Positions 45,876 to 54,962 of a stretch of 64,000 bases of DNA are shown here, one piece after another; positions within the stretch are counted from its first letter, which is position 1, and the number at the start of each line of letters is the position of its first letter. Below the pieces are notes generated by a model. That model did not search any database and was not told where the DNA came from. It saw only the letters and a program-made list of their open reading frames with translations. The DNA comes from CBDFGN01 sp965247065 (GTDB lineage: Bacteria > Bacteroidota > Bacteroidia > Cytophagales > Cyclobacteriaceae): NCBI GenBank assembly GCA_965247065.1, contig CBDFGN010000006.1:4402001-4466000 (forward strand). Reading direction: 5' to 3'. A program made the position numbers and the translations under genes.

Positions 45876-47984
45876 TTAGTAGAACTTATAGCGATAATCT
45901 TGAATATCTGCTATTTCCCTAACAAACTGATCAAGATTATAAGAGGTTCTGCCGGTCCTTCTCTGATCTATCTGGTTGCTGTACATTGCGAAGTCAGCTA
46001 TCTCGGGAACTTCCGGTAATTCATTTAGTTCCACGATGATTACGCCATTCTCCTCTTTGATAGGCTCTGACCGCGCTCCAGGAGTTAATGAGAATACTCT
46101 GCCTATTGCCTCAGGCGCAATCCCAACATTGGGCAGGTTGTTGGACCCAAGTTTTAGATCAGCACTATTGAGTAACCGAGCATCTCCGCCGTAACCATCC
46201 GCAATGTCCTCCATGGTTCCGGTTAAAGAACTTAGCTTCTCAAATAACAAGTTCCCTTTCTTTTCGTTTCTAACTTTGGTAGTAATCTCAAATCTAACGT
46301 CACTCAGGTCAGCCAGTCCTTCCTCTGTTTCCCCTGTCATAGCCGCCACAACATACTGATCATTCAGTTCGAACACTGTGGAAACGGTACTCACCGAGGC
46401 ATCATTGAACAACCATCTTACGATCCCTCGTGCCTCTGACAAATTGTTTATCCGTCTATCGTTCTTTTGAATTTTGTCGGCGGATAGGATGGCAAGGGAG
46501 TCCCTGGCGGCGTTTGCTCGAAAGGTTACCAGCTCGATGCTGGTTCCCGCGAAGTAGTCGGCGCCGCGGTAAGCGGCATCCCGGGTTTCATCGCTAGGAG
46601 TTATTTCCCGGGTTACCTTGGCTATCTTGTAGAGTTGATTGGTTTTCAACTCAGTTACCTCCACTACGTGATATCCGAAATCAGTCTCAACCACGTCCTC
46701 AATCAAGCCGGTTCGGGTCGCATTGAAGACGGCCGCTTCAAACGGTGGTACCATTCTTCCCTCTTCAAACCAGCCCAGATCGCCTCCCTGGGAAGCCGTG
46801 CCGTCACTGCCGTGAGCGAGAGCCATTTCTGAAAAGTCAGCACCGTTTTTGATCTCCCTCAATATACGGCGAGCTTCAGACTCGGCTTGTTCCTTAGTTT
46901 GATTGGGATCGGAATCGGGATTGATCAAAATATGCTTAGCCCTGGCCGCATAGGCGGTATCTTCCCCTAGGGCCGAGAATTTATAAACTTCGTATATATT
47001 GTTCTCCAAAAGGGGGCCGATCACATCCCCAATTTGGAGTGTGTCTAATTTGGTGGATATTATCTCGGGAAGATTACCGGGCCTATAGGAGACAAAGAAG
47101 TCTTGGCCATCGGTATTTACTCTGGCAAATACGGAGTCCTCGCTTATCTCCTCCAGCTCGGACTTCAATTGCGCGATTTCGGTTTGAGAATATGCAGAAT
47201 CTTCACTCGAGGGTATTATCGGAAAACTGACATAGCTCAAAGACCTGCTGTTTTCAACCTGGTATCTTTCTGAATTATTCTCCAAATAAGTCGATAGGTC
47301 GTCATCGCTAACTTCAACCAAAGAATCCGCTATCGACAAATAAGGAATGTATATATATTTAACGTCGGCCGATCTGTTCTGAAAATCATATTCGTTGCGA
47401 GCCTCTTCGGTCGTCGTAAAGACCGATTTTACGAGGATGTTGTCATACTTGATTCTTAAACGTCCGGGGCCAAGACTATTTTCAAAGGAGTACCACAGAC
47501 GTTGCTGCTGAGCCGGAAGCTGGGAAAGGTTTTTCAAATAGTTTATAACCACCTGCCGATCAAATTCACCGGTTTGAGGATTGGAAAAAGCTCTCTGGAT
47601 GTCGAAGGATATGTTCTTACCCTGAACCATATCGACGACCTCGTCCTGCGTAACCTGGAGGCCAAGCTGGCGAAACTGCTCACCGAAGGCAGTTTCCACT
47701 ATGACCAAATCCCAAGCCTGTTGGCGCAAGGTGTTTGACTCATTCGCCGATGGATTTCTACCTTGGTTAAGAGTGAAATTATAGGACAACTCATCGATTT
47801 TCCTCTGATAAACCTCCAAAGGGACTTCCTGACCTGAGATTTCAGCCACCGTCAAATCCCTTCCACCCAGTAGCACTGAATTTGGACCGGTAAGATCAGC
47901 CAGGACAAATGACAAAATGGCCAAGCCTACGGCCCCCACAATCACTTTGCCTAATTTTTCCCTCAGTTTGGTAATCAACGCCAT
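45876..47984 (-). CDS. PpiD/SurA-type periplasmic peptidyl-prolyl isomerase
   Basis: A membrane-anchored chaperone of 702 residues that aids folding of outer-membrane or periplasmic proteins. One N-terminal membrane segment (GKVIVGAVGLAILSFVLADL) is followed by a SurA-N-like helical domain and a parvulin domain near residues 345-450 (AKHILINPD.., FSEMALAHGSDGTASQGGDL, FGYHVVEV). The mix matches PpiD. A good promoter lies just upstream. It is next to the CNNM/CorC gene in the envelope cluster, which suits a role in export quality control. Confidence 0.9.
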   Translation of the reverse strand: MALITKLREKLGKVIVGAVGLAILSFVLADLTGPNSVLLGGRDLTVAEISGQEVPLEVYQRKIDELSYNFTLNQGRNPSANESNTLRQQAWDLVIVETAFGEQFRQLGLQVTQDEVVDMVQGKNISFDIQRAFSNPQTGEFDRQVVINYLKNLSQLPAQQQRLWYSFENSLGPGRLRIKYDNILVKSVFTTTEEARNEYDFQNRSADVKYIYIPYLSIADSLVEVSDDDLSTYLENNSERYQVENSRSLSYVSFPIIPSSEDSAYSQTEIAQLKSELEEISEDSVFARVNTDGQDFFVSYRPGNLPEIISTKLDTLQIGDVIGPLLENNIYEVYKFSALGEDTAYAARAKHILINPDSDPNQTKEQAESEARRILREIKNGADFSEMALAHGSDGTASQGGDLGWFEEGRMVPPFEAAVFNATRTGLIEDVVETDFGYHVVEVTELKTNQLYKIAKVTREITPSDETRDAAYRGADYFAGTSIELVTFRANAARDSLAILSADKIQKNDRRINNLSEARGIVRWLFNDASVSTVSTVFELNDQYVVAAMTGETEEGLADLSDVRFEITTKVRNEKKGNLLFEKLSSLTGTMEDIADGYGGDARLLNSADLKLGSNNLPNVGIAPEAIGRVFSLTPGARSEPIKEENGVIIVELNELPEVPEIADFAMYSNQIDQRRTGRTSYNLDQFVREIADIQDYRYKFY

Positions 47985-48006
47985 TTTTTCAGTTTTGGCA
48001 AGGCCG

Positions 48007-48037
48007 CAAAATTAATTTATTCTTGACTAAAACCAAA
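48007..48037 (-). promoter_or_regulatory. Promoter of ppiD, full Bacteroidota consensus
   Basis: On the minus strand TTTG (48037-48034), a 19-bp spacer and TAATTTTG (48014-48007) form the complete consensus TTTG-N19-TAnnTTTG. The predicted start is near 48001, with a leader of about 17 nt. This is the best promoter match noticed in the window. Confidence 0.65.
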
Positions 48038-48209
48038 ATACAAATCTTACTCAGCATCGACCTTCCAAGCAGCATCAGTGAAATCCTAATTACTTATAAA
48101 TGAGAAAATTGCACTTGCGGTTCTTGTGTAGAATTGTAGAAGTCACCCACTTGGTGGACTATGATCCGGTCGTGGCCCAGGACGCTGCTCAAATCAGCCC
48201 CCGCAGGAA

Positions 48210-49493
48210 CTACTTCTCAACATTAGAATTAAGGATCAGCCTTATTTTGTCAATACGGGCATCCTGCATCGTAATAATGGTTATTCTGAATGGCGCGATG
48301 TCGATGGTGTCATTGACCTTTGGAATGTTTTCGGTCTCCGAAAGGATATAACCTCCTAAAGTTTCATAATCGCCCTCAGGAATTTTCCAGCCATACTTAT
48401 CGTTCAAGTAGTCAATTTCTAGCCTTGCGCTCAATACAAATGTTGAGCCGTCTATCTGTTGCTCAACAAGATCCTCAGTGTCGTGTTCATCTTGGATTTC
48501 ACCAAATATCTCTTCTATTATGTCCTCCATGGTAACTATGCCTGACGTTCCGCCAAACTCATCTACAACCAGCGCCAGGTTCTTGTGTTCGTTGATGAAT
48601 TGAATCATTAATTCGTTAGCTGGCATCGTCTCGGGAACGATGATTATATGGGTTAGAATGTCTTCTATCCTTTTTGGCTTCCTGAATAACTCCAGGGAAT
48701 TACAATACCCGATCACCTCATCGATGTTCCCTTTAAAAACCAGAATTTTGGAGTGGCCACTTTGACTGAAAGCTTTCTGTAAAGTGGAGATCTCGTCCTC
48801 GATATCCACAGCAATCATTTCAGTTCTGGGAATCATGCATTCCCGAATTCTTACTGTCTTAAATTCCAAGGCGTTAGTCAATATCTTGGTGTTGACCTCA
48901 GCCTCAACGTCGGACTCGTGCTCACCCTCCAGGAAGTTGGTTAGATAATGGTTTAGGTCAGTTAATCCAAAAACGGGCTTATTCTCCGAATATTCAAGTC
49001 TGAAGATATAAATAATGGTGAACTTGGATAGGGTAACTATTACATAAACCAGAGGGTAAAGCAGGTAGTAAAAGAGCAACATGGGCAACGCAAAAATCGA
49101 TATGAGTCGGTCGGGGTTCAAGAGGAAGAAGCTTTTCGGAGTGAATTCGGCAGTGACCAGAATAATAATCGTTGCAATCAGAGTTTGCAGGACGAAAATC
49201 ACCGGTTGACTATTGATCAAACCAGGCAAGTTCTGTGTCAAGATCGGTTCAAACAGATTAGCCATGAAGATCCCGTAGACAACCAGAGCTAGATTATTTC
49301 CAACGAGAGTAGTTCCTATGAATCGGGCCGGACTCTTCATGAATTTTGAAAGGATACGTCCGGAAAGGGTTCCTTGTTTGCTCTGCAACTGCATGTGCAG
49401 CTTATTGGCCGATATGAAGGCAATTTCAATTCCAGAAAATAGGGCTGAAAGAACCAGCGAAATTACCAGGATTGCGACCTGATTCTCGATCAT
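48210..49493 (-). CDS. CNNM/CorC (HlyC) family transporter-like membrane protein
   Basis: The 427-residue protein has a CNNM (DUF21) domain with about four membrane segments (residues 1-150), a pair of CBS domains near 200-330 (IPRTEMIAVDIEDEIS.., LALVVDEFGGTSGIVTMEDIIEEIFGEI in part) and a C-terminal CorC_HlyC domain. The family is linked to Mg2+ or Co2+ efflux; hemolysin is a historical label. The start overlaps the upstream small gene as ATGA. It belongs to the coaX-OMP-TPR-lptC run. Confidence 0.9.
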   Translation of the reverse strand: MIENQVAILVISLVLSALFSGIEIAFISANKLHMQLQSKQGTLSGRILSKFMKSPARFIGTTLVGNNLALVVYGIFMANLFEPILTQNLPGLINSQPVIFVLQTLIATIIILVTAEFTPKSFFLLNPDRLISIFALPMLLFYYLLYPLVYVIVTLSKFTIIYIFRLEYSENKPVFGLTDLNHYLTNFLEGEHESDVEAEVNTKILTNALEFKTVRIRECMIPRTEMIAVDIEDEISTLQKAFSQSGHSKILVFKGNIDEVIGYCNSLELFRKPKRIEDILTHIIIVPETMPANELMIQFINEHKNLALVVDEFGGTSGIVTMEDIIEEIFGEIQDEHDTEDLVEQQIDGSTFVLSARLEIDYLNDKYGWKIPEGDYETLGGYILSETENIPKVNDTIDIAPFRITIITMQDARIDKIRLILNSNVEK

Positions 49494-49702
49494 CTGTGCT
49501 TGGATTTACCGGATCCGGAGTCTGGGTCTTCCGACTCCTGATCCCTATTCGAGCTCTTGCGCATCTTATATAAAAGTAGTATAGATAATGAAAACATGAA
49601 AACCCAATAAGATTCACCGATGCCGTAAAGGAGACTTTGGTGCACTCCGACGATGAACAAAAGAACTGAAAAAGACAGCAGAATGTAATCCAGCAGTTTC
49701 AA
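49490..49702 (-). CDS. Small two-helix membrane protein
   Basis: A 70-residue product with two hydrophobic stretches (LLDYILLSFSVLLFIVGV and YWVFMFSLSILLLYKM) and a hydrophilic tail rich in Ser, Asp and Lys. The start is TTG 49702, overlapping the lptC stop by 4 bp; its own stop overlaps the CNNM gene start by 4 bp. No family recognised. The two coupled junctions support it as a real gene in the envelope operon. Confidence 0.7.
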   Translation of the reverse strand: MKLLDYILLSFSVLLFIVGVHQSLLYGIGESYWVFMFSLSILLLYKMRKSSNRDQESEDPDSGSGKSKHR

Positions 49703-50295
49703 TTGTCCTCAATGCTAATGGACCCCTTTGGGTTGAGGATACGGTATGAGGAGAAGTCCTGATTCGCAACCAGCCCTTCTCCCTGAATGATTTCCTCATC
49801 GGTCACGATCGTAACAAACCGATCGGTGTGAACAGTTTTGTCATTGGGAGTCCAAATCAATTCCTCACTGTTCATTTTTTGATTTCGTTGAGTGTTTTCA
49901 AGACGAACGTTGCCCTCCACCCGGTACAGGTTACCTTTTTTTATGTAGTACCCCCGGTCCGCTAATATGGTGGTTTGATCACCCGCCCGGTTGTATATAA
50001 TAATATCAACGCCCTCTGGATATTCGTGGTCCAGAGATTGATGTATAATCTGCCTCGGAGCCTTGAGGCGAAGTGCTATTTTGGCCGAATCGCTGTGAAT
50101 GATTTCAATATTTTGACTTTGTTGAATGGGTCCGCCGTATTCTTCAAGATCCTTTATCTCCTGATCTGTGTTCGAACAGGCTGCCATAACCAGAATCACC
50201 CACATAAAAAAAACAGCTAGCAGTGGATAAGAGCTAACTGCTTTTTGAGCGCCAGCGGATTTAGCTGGGTCTCCTTTGAATCGTAACCTTTTCAT
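49699..50295 (-). CDS. lptC: LPS export protein LptC
   Basis: LptC links the LptB2FG transporter to the periplasmic LptA bridge that carries lipopolysaccharide outward. The 198-residue product has an N-terminal lipoprotein-like segment (FFMWVILVMAAC, Cys about residue 40) and the beta-jellyroll domain with repeats such as IIYNRAGDQTTILADRGYY and LYRVEGNVRLENTQ. ATG 50295 is taken over the in-frame TTG just before it. It overlaps the end of the TPR gene by about 35 bp. In many Bacteroidota LptC is annotated with a lipid anchor, as here. Confidence 0.88.
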   Translation of the reverse strand: MKRLRFKGDPAKSAGAQKAVSSYPLLAVFFMWVILVMAACSNTDQEIKDLEEYGGPIQQSQNIEIIHSDSAKIALRLKAPRQIIHQSLDHEYPEGVDIIIYNRAGDQTTILADRGYYIKKGNLYRVEGNVRLENTQRNQKMNSEELIWTPNDKTVHTDRFVTIVTDEEIIQGEGLVANQDFSSYRILNPKGSISIEDN

Positions 50296-51559
50296 CAATC
50301 CAACAACCTACTGTAAATGAGTCCCCCTCCTCAAGATTCAACTCAAAGATCTCTTCAATGCTAGGGAATTGCTGCCTGGAGTTTCTCATGCCTTCTGCAT
50401 TTCCTGCCTTTTGGAACATCTTGTAAGCAGCCAGATAGCATCCTCGGTCTTCTACTCTATTGACACCCTGCCGGCAATCGTCATAACTCTGCATGTACAA
50501 AATGCCTACCAGGGAATAGGCCCCCTTTAATGACGCATCCTGCTCGGTAGCCTTAAAGGCATATTTTCTCGCAGTAACCCTATTTTTTTTGGCCGCATGG
50601 CTGGTTGCCAGGTCCATGTAAATCTCACCCTTCTTGGCATTATCGTCAGTGAGTTCCAGGGCCTGCAGGTAGTAATTCTCGGCTACCTTGAAATTGCCAG
50701 CCGCCATTTCCTTCTTGGCTATGACAACGCCTAACCCATAAGTGGGCTCATGCTCGTGAACCATTTTCCCTGATTTAAGAAAAAACGGACTATCCGTGCA
50801 TTTGCCGGTCAATAGGAGCTGGAACACCTTCTTTGCTAATTTCACATTTTCCGGTTCATCAGCCATCTTGGGGGCCAGAGTTTGCTCTACAAAATTGCAA
50901 TCCACCGTTATCGTGGAAGTCAGCAGCTTATCCAGGTTATCCTGAAGGGTTTTCAATCGCTCAATATTATCGGCCTCCTTCATCTTAAATTCAATTACCT
51001 CACTGATTTCGCTATATATATCGATAACCTGCTCGTCGGTTAGTGCTCCACCGGACATTTTATATCGACGAGTGATGTCCATATAGGCTACCAGATTGTT
51101 ATCCAGGACTTGGTTGCCATTCAACTCAAAAGTTCGCTTAAAAAGCGAGTACAACTCTTCGTACTTCTCCTTTCGATCCCTATAGTATCGATAGGCTTTA
51201 TACGCTTTTCGGTTAAGAACACTCGCCTCCTTGTCGAAATACTTGATTCGAAGGTCGTACATCAGAAGGGCCGAATCCTGGTAAATCAATTTTAGTCCAG
51301 GGTCAGATTCGTTGGCAGCCAATGTTTCGTAGATCTTAGCGCCATTAATATAGATTGATGGGTTTAAATCAGGAGCATTGATCAATAACCAAGACAGTTT
51401 ATCAGCCGCTAGACGATATAGCCCATTATTGAGATTGTCAGTATAATAAGCGTTTTTTCCCTCTGCTTTGACCCGGTCTTCTGGCCAATTCCATTGCGCC
51501 CTGACGCTGCCGCACAAATTAGTTGCCAGCAAAAGCGTTATATAAATCCGCACCTTCAT
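50261..51559 (-). CDS. Secreted TPR-type protein of the lptC cluster, paralogue of the gene at 28593
   Basis: A 432-residue exported helical-repeat protein. The ATG at 51559 starts the signal peptide (MKVRIYITLLLATNLCGSVRA); the in-frame start at 51649 is rejected because it runs into the outer-membrane protein gene. The mature part begins QWNWPEDRVKAEGKN. TPR-like repeats follow (AAGNFKVAENYYLQALELT), and the protein ends FPSIEEIFELNLEEGDSF then GCWIDEKVTIQRRPS. The whole length parallels the copy at 28593-29897. Position between a beta-barrel gene and lptC suggests an envelope-assembly role, which is inference. Confidence 0.82.
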   Translation of the reverse strand: MKVRIYITLLLATNLCGSVRAQWNWPEDRVKAEGKNAYYTDNLNNGLYRLAADKLSWLLINAPDLNPSIYINGAKIYETLAANESDPGLKLIYQDSALLMYDLRIKYFDKEASVLNRKAYKAYRYYRDRKEKYEELYSLFKRTFELNGNQVLDNNLVAYMDITRRYKMSGGALTDEQVIDIYSEISEVIEFKMKEADNIERLKTLQDNLDKLLTSTITVDCNFVEQTLAPKMADEPENVKLAKKVFQLLLTGKCTDSPFFLKSGKMVHEHEPTYGLGVVIAKKEMAAGNFKVAENYYLQALELTDDNAKKGEIYMDLATSHAAKKNRVTARKYAFKATEQDASLKGAYSLVGILYMQSYDDCRQGVNRVEDRGCYLAAYKMFQKAGNAEGMRNSRQQFPSIEEIFELNLEEGDSFTVGCWIDEKVTIQRRPS

Positions 51560-51569
51560 ATTTTCTGAC

Positions 51570-52832
51570 TTAATCATAAATCGGCCGCTTTTGCCACGGC
51601 CGATCGTTAAAGGATACCCCGAAATATATCCGGGTATAGCGTTCTTCAATTTGGCCTTGGCTTAAGTCGCCTCTTCGCCCAAATTCAGCTCCCAGGTTTA
51701 GGTTGGAATAGCCCCGCAAAGGAAGCGAAAATCCCAAACTAACACCAACTTCATTGACGTTTTGGTCTTGCCACAGGAATGGAGTTTGCTTAAAGTTGAA
51801 TCCCATGCGGTAGGTCATTCTTTTCAAGTAGCTGTTCACTGAGGCAGCATCCGGGACAAACTGTCCACCCACAGCTATCTTGTAGCTATTTGCCATCACT
51901 TCCTGGTTTCCCTCAAAAGTTCGATACTCGGACCAATTCTGGACTGCAAATTCAATGCCAGCCAACCAGCGGTTAGTCTTTTCTAAGGAAAGCCCTACGC
52001 CATATTTTGCCGGTAATCCAACATTACCCTGGTTCTTGTAAAGGATGGTGTCGGTGTAAACCGCGACATCATTTGCTATTCGGGTCTCCTTAAATTGGGA
52101 ACGTTTTGCCCGTAAGTCTATACCCATATCGTAAATAGCACCCAGGTTCAGGAGAATGTCGTTCTTTAGTTCCTGAATAAAAACAGCACCTAAACCGAGT
52201 TGAACATCCGAGAATGTTACCCTGTCCACGAAGGCCGTATGGGTATTATCCCCCTCAATCCTAATGATTCGCTCGTTCTCCACTGGACCGAAGAGGTAAG
52301 ATCCCTTGACACCTAACAAGAGGTTCTTCGTTACCTGCAGGCCGTTGGAAATATAGAATTGGTTCAGTCCTCCAGTTCCTATGAAACTGGTTGCAATCCG
52401 TACATCCTCTGCTGAAAGAGAATCAATCGAAACGAGATTGAAACTGACGTGCGAGTATTTTTGCAGCCCAGAGGATAATGTCCATCGACTGGGGATTACG
52501 GGAATGCCCAGGACCACATAATCCAAGGCACCACCCGTAAGTCTTTGAGATGTCTCTTCGGTTGCCACTGTTTTAAGGTTGGCAGAAATGCTCATGTCAA
52601 ACGAGGAGAAGGTATTCCGTGCCAGGAGCGCCGGATTCATATTATTCAAATTCCAAATGGAGGCTGCTGATATTCCCAGACCCCCCATCGATATGTTGGT
52701 CACCAAAGCGGGGGAAACCAACTCGCCGATCCCCTGAATGGAATAGGGAGACTGAACACCTTGACCGAGGGCTGTGTTCCAAAGAAACCAACCAAGAATT
52801 GCGAAAACCGCTCTATTCCTAAACCTTCTCAT
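51570..52832 (-). CDS. Outer-membrane beta-barrel protein, FadL-like
   Basis: The 420-residue product has a signal peptide (FAILGWFLWNTALGQG) and alternating hydrophobic beta-strands throughout, as in outer-membrane barrels. The opening SPYSIQGIGELVSPALVTNISMGGLG and NMNPALLARNTFSSFD (given in parts) recall FadL-like barrels of Bacteroidota. Substrate unknown. It overlaps the end of coaX by 14 bp and is followed by the TPR gene 10 bp later. Confidence 0.8.
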   Translation of the reverse strand: MRRFRNRAVFAILGWFLWNTALGQGVQSPYSIQGIGELVSPALVTNISMGGLGISAASIWNLNNMNPALLARNTFSSFDMSISANLKTVATEETSQRLTGGALDYVVLGIPVIPSRWTLSSGLQKYSHVSFNLVSIDSLSAEDVRIATSFIGTGGLNQFYISNGLQVTKNLLLGVKGSYLFGPVENERIIRIEGDNTHTAFVDRVTFSDVQLGLGAVFIQELKNDILLNLGAIYDMGIDLRAKRSQFKETRIANDVAVYTDTILYKNQGNVGLPAKYGVGLSLEKTNRWLAGIEFAVQNWSEYRTFEGNQEVMANSYKIAVGGQFVPDAASVNSYLKRMTYRMGFNFKQTPFLWQDQNVNEVGVSLGFSLPLRGYSNLNLGAEFGRRGDLSQGQIEERYTRIYFGVSFNDRPWQKRPIYD

Positions 52833-53541
52833 TGCAAAGCAAAATCTGGTTCAGTCCCATAAGGACCAATTCTGGCACCACAAAGATGGGTGCTTTTAGC
52901 TTGGATTCAAATTGTTTCGCATCCCCTCCGCACAAATAAATGTCTAACTCCGAACCCACTTTTTGCCGAAAGTGCTGAATCATGAATTCAATTTCACCAA
53001 TCGTTCCATTTACGATCCCACTCGATATTGATTCCTCCGTGCTTTTGCCGAGCAAGTCCGTTTGGAAATCAAGGTCAACCAAAGGCAATTTAGCCGTGTA
53101 GTCATAAAGGGCTCTTACCTTAAGACCCAGGCCAGGTGAGATCGCTCCACCCCAATAATTTCCCTCAGCATCTAAATAATCATAGGTGATACAGGTACCA
53201 ATGTCGATTACTAAACAGTTGTTGCCTGGGGAGAGAGAATGTGCGCCAGATACTGCAGCTAAACGGTCAACACCCAAAGTTTCGGGAGTATGGTACTTGA
53301 CCGTGACTGGAAGATTTAATGAATAGTGTACTTCCATGGGTTTCAGGGTAGGTACCAGACGATCAATCAACTGCTCAGGAGCGATTTTGACGGAGGCAAC
53401 AATTACTCTTCCGGTACCAAAGTCATTTAGAGTTTTTACCAATTCGTCAGTGGTGAGCCCGGAAATAACCTTTTCCAATTTGCTTCCTTCGAAAAGACCC
53501 AATTTGCTGAAAGAATTCCCTATGTCAGCAGCGAAATTCAT
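52819..53541 (-). CDS. coaX: Type III pantothenate kinase
   Basis: CoaX phosphorylates pantothenate, the first step of CoA synthesis; this type is insensitive to CoA feedback. The 240-residue product has the ATPase phosphate-1 motif DIGNSFSKLGLFEG at the N-terminus, GVDRLAAVSGA, the phosphate-2 region CLVIDIGTCITYD, and GGAISPGLGLKVRAL. ATG 53541 is preferred over the start at 53592, which would add unrelated residues. It heads a minus-strand run towards lptC. Confidence 0.94.
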   Translation of the reverse strand: MNFAADIGNSFSKLGLFEGSKLEKVISGLTTDELVKTLNDFGTGRVIVASVKIAPEQLIDRLVPTLKPMEVHYSLNLPVTVKYHTPETLGVDRLAAVSGAHSLSPGNNCLVIDIGTCITYDYLDAEGNYWGGAISPGLGLKVRALYDYTAKLPLVDLDFQTDLLGKSTEESISSGIVNGTIGEIEFMIQHFRQKVGSELDIYLCGGDAKQFESKLKAPIFVVPELVLMGLNQILLCNEKV

Positions 53542-53548
53542 ATTTTTG
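53541..53548 (+). promoter_or_regulatory. Candidate -7 box for anmK
   Basis: TATTTTTG matches TAnnTTTG and lies 46 bp before the proposed TTG start of anmK. It overlaps the first base of the coaX start codon. No -33 TTTG stands at the usual spacing. Confidence 0.4.
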
Positions 53549-53580
53549 TTTAGCCAGCCAGCCTGGCTTTTTTCGGACTG

Positions 53581-53588
53581 CAAAGATA
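53581..53588 (-). promoter_or_regulatory. Candidate -7 box for coaX
   Basis: Minus-strand TATCTTTG matches TAnnTTTG and lies 40 bp before the coaX ATG. It stands downstream of the anmK -7 box, so the 5' ends of the two divergent transcripts would overlap by about 20 nt. Confidence 0.4.
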
Positions 53589-53593
53589 ACAAT

Positions 53594-54685
53594 TTGGACC
53601 AGAATTATTCCGTAATCGGCTTAATGTCAGGAACATCTATGGATGGAGTTGACTTGGTTCATGCCATATTTCGTGTTGCCGACGGTACATGGTCCTTTGA
53701 AACAGCCGCCGCCCAGACACTACCTTTTACTCCCGAATGGCAAAAGAGACTGGCGGAGATATCGAGGCTTTCCGGTGAGGAGCTACTGATTGCTGACCTG
53801 GACTTTGGACGATGGCTTGCGGAAATAACCAATGATTTTATCACCCGGAATTCTATTGTGGTTGATCTGATTGCCTCTCATGGGCATACGGTTTTCCATC
53901 AACCCGGAAGGAAGTTAACTTATCAAATTGGAAGCGGGTCTGTTATTGCCGCCGAAACCAAATTGACCGTAGTTAACGATTTTCGCACTCTTGATGTCGC
54001 CGTTGGGGGGCAAGGGGCCCCGTTGGTTCCAATTGGTGACCGGCTGCTCTTCGGAGGTTTTGATTTTTGTTTGAACCTGGGAGGGATAGCCAATCTTTCG
54101 TATGATCATGGCAATCAACGCGTGGCCATGGATATTTGCCCTGCGAACACCGTGCTGAATCATTTAGCCCGGCGAATGGAGTTGAATTATGACCACCAAG
54201 GAATGCTGGCAAGTAAAGGGAGGTTGGATGCCGGTCTTCTCAAGAGGTTAAATGAACTTGCATATTATGCGTTACCAGCTCCAAAATCCATAGGTCGGGA
54301 ATGGATTGAACAAGAGGTTTTGGCGATCCTGGACCTTCATCCCGGCACGGTCCCCGATTTGTTATGCACGTTTGCCCATCACGTTGCCTTTCAGATTGCT
54401 GCGGTGGTAAACGCGGAAATCGAGATGGAATCTCGAAATAGGCCTCGAAGGCTTCTGGCCACAGGGGGAGGAGCTTACAATGTCTTTCTAATTGAGCTGC
54501 TACACGAACTGACTGAAGCAGAAATTGTAGTTCCCGAGAGTGTCATCGTTGAGTTTAAGGAGGCTCTTGTGTTTGCTTTTATGGGAGTATTGAGAGTCCG
54601 AAATGAAATCAATTGTTACAAGTCAGTAACTGGCGCACTTGCGGACTCTTCGCTGGGTCAAGTTTGGGCCACTAATCTTAAATAA
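53594..54685 (+). CDS. anmK: Anhydro-N-acetylmuramic acid kinase
   Basis: AnmK phosphorylates and opens 1,6-anhydroMurNAc, recycling peptidoglycan fragments. The sequence has the ATP motif GLMSGTSMDGVDL at the N-terminus, SHGHTVFHQPG, VGGQGAPLVPIGD, LNLGGIANLSY and DICPANTVLNHL. The true start is uncertain. The open frame extends upstream to 53336 inside coaX, but family similarity begins about ten residues before GLMSGTS, so TTG 53594 is taken (363 residues). Confidence 0.92.
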   Translation: MDQNYSVIGLMSGTSMDGVDLVHAIFRVADGTWSFETAAAQTLPFTPEWQKRLAEISRLSGEELLIADLDFGRWLAEITNDFITRNSIVVDLIASHGHTVFHQPGRKLTYQIGSGSVIAAETKLTVVNDFRTLDVAVGGQGAPLVPIGDRLLFGGFDFCLNLGGIANLSYDHGNQRVAMDICPANTVLNHLARRMELNYDHQGMLASKGRLDAGLLKRLNELAYYALPAPKSIGREWIEQEVLAILDLHPGTVPDLLCTFAHHVAFQIAAVVNAEIEMESRNRPRRLLATGGGAYNVFLIELLHELTEAEIVVPESVIVEFKEALVFAFMGVLRVRNEINCYKSVTGALADSSLGQVWATNLK

Positions 54686-54962
54686 GGCCCCAAACCCGCT
54701 TCACGCATAACCTAGACAAAGTTTTGGATCGACCAGATTCAAAAGCCAAATCCGGTCATTGTCTGGAGACAAATGCTCTAAGCGAACGGGCAGCGTTACT
54801 TGGTGCCGGCCCAGCGCCTAGGCGATTCTATCCAAAGGCCCGTCCAGTAGCCCTTCAAGACTTCCGGCCAAGTAACCGAGTCGCAGCTGATTGGAAGCTA
54901 AGATTAAACAACTAGAGAAGTAAAAAAAAAATCCTTATGTTTAGCATCCTGAATATGCTAGA

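Noticed and set aside
54724..54915. A 63-codon plus-strand frame before the antiporter
   Set aside because: Composition is unlike neighbouring proteins, no signal, no family, and no promoter or coupling; probably chance.
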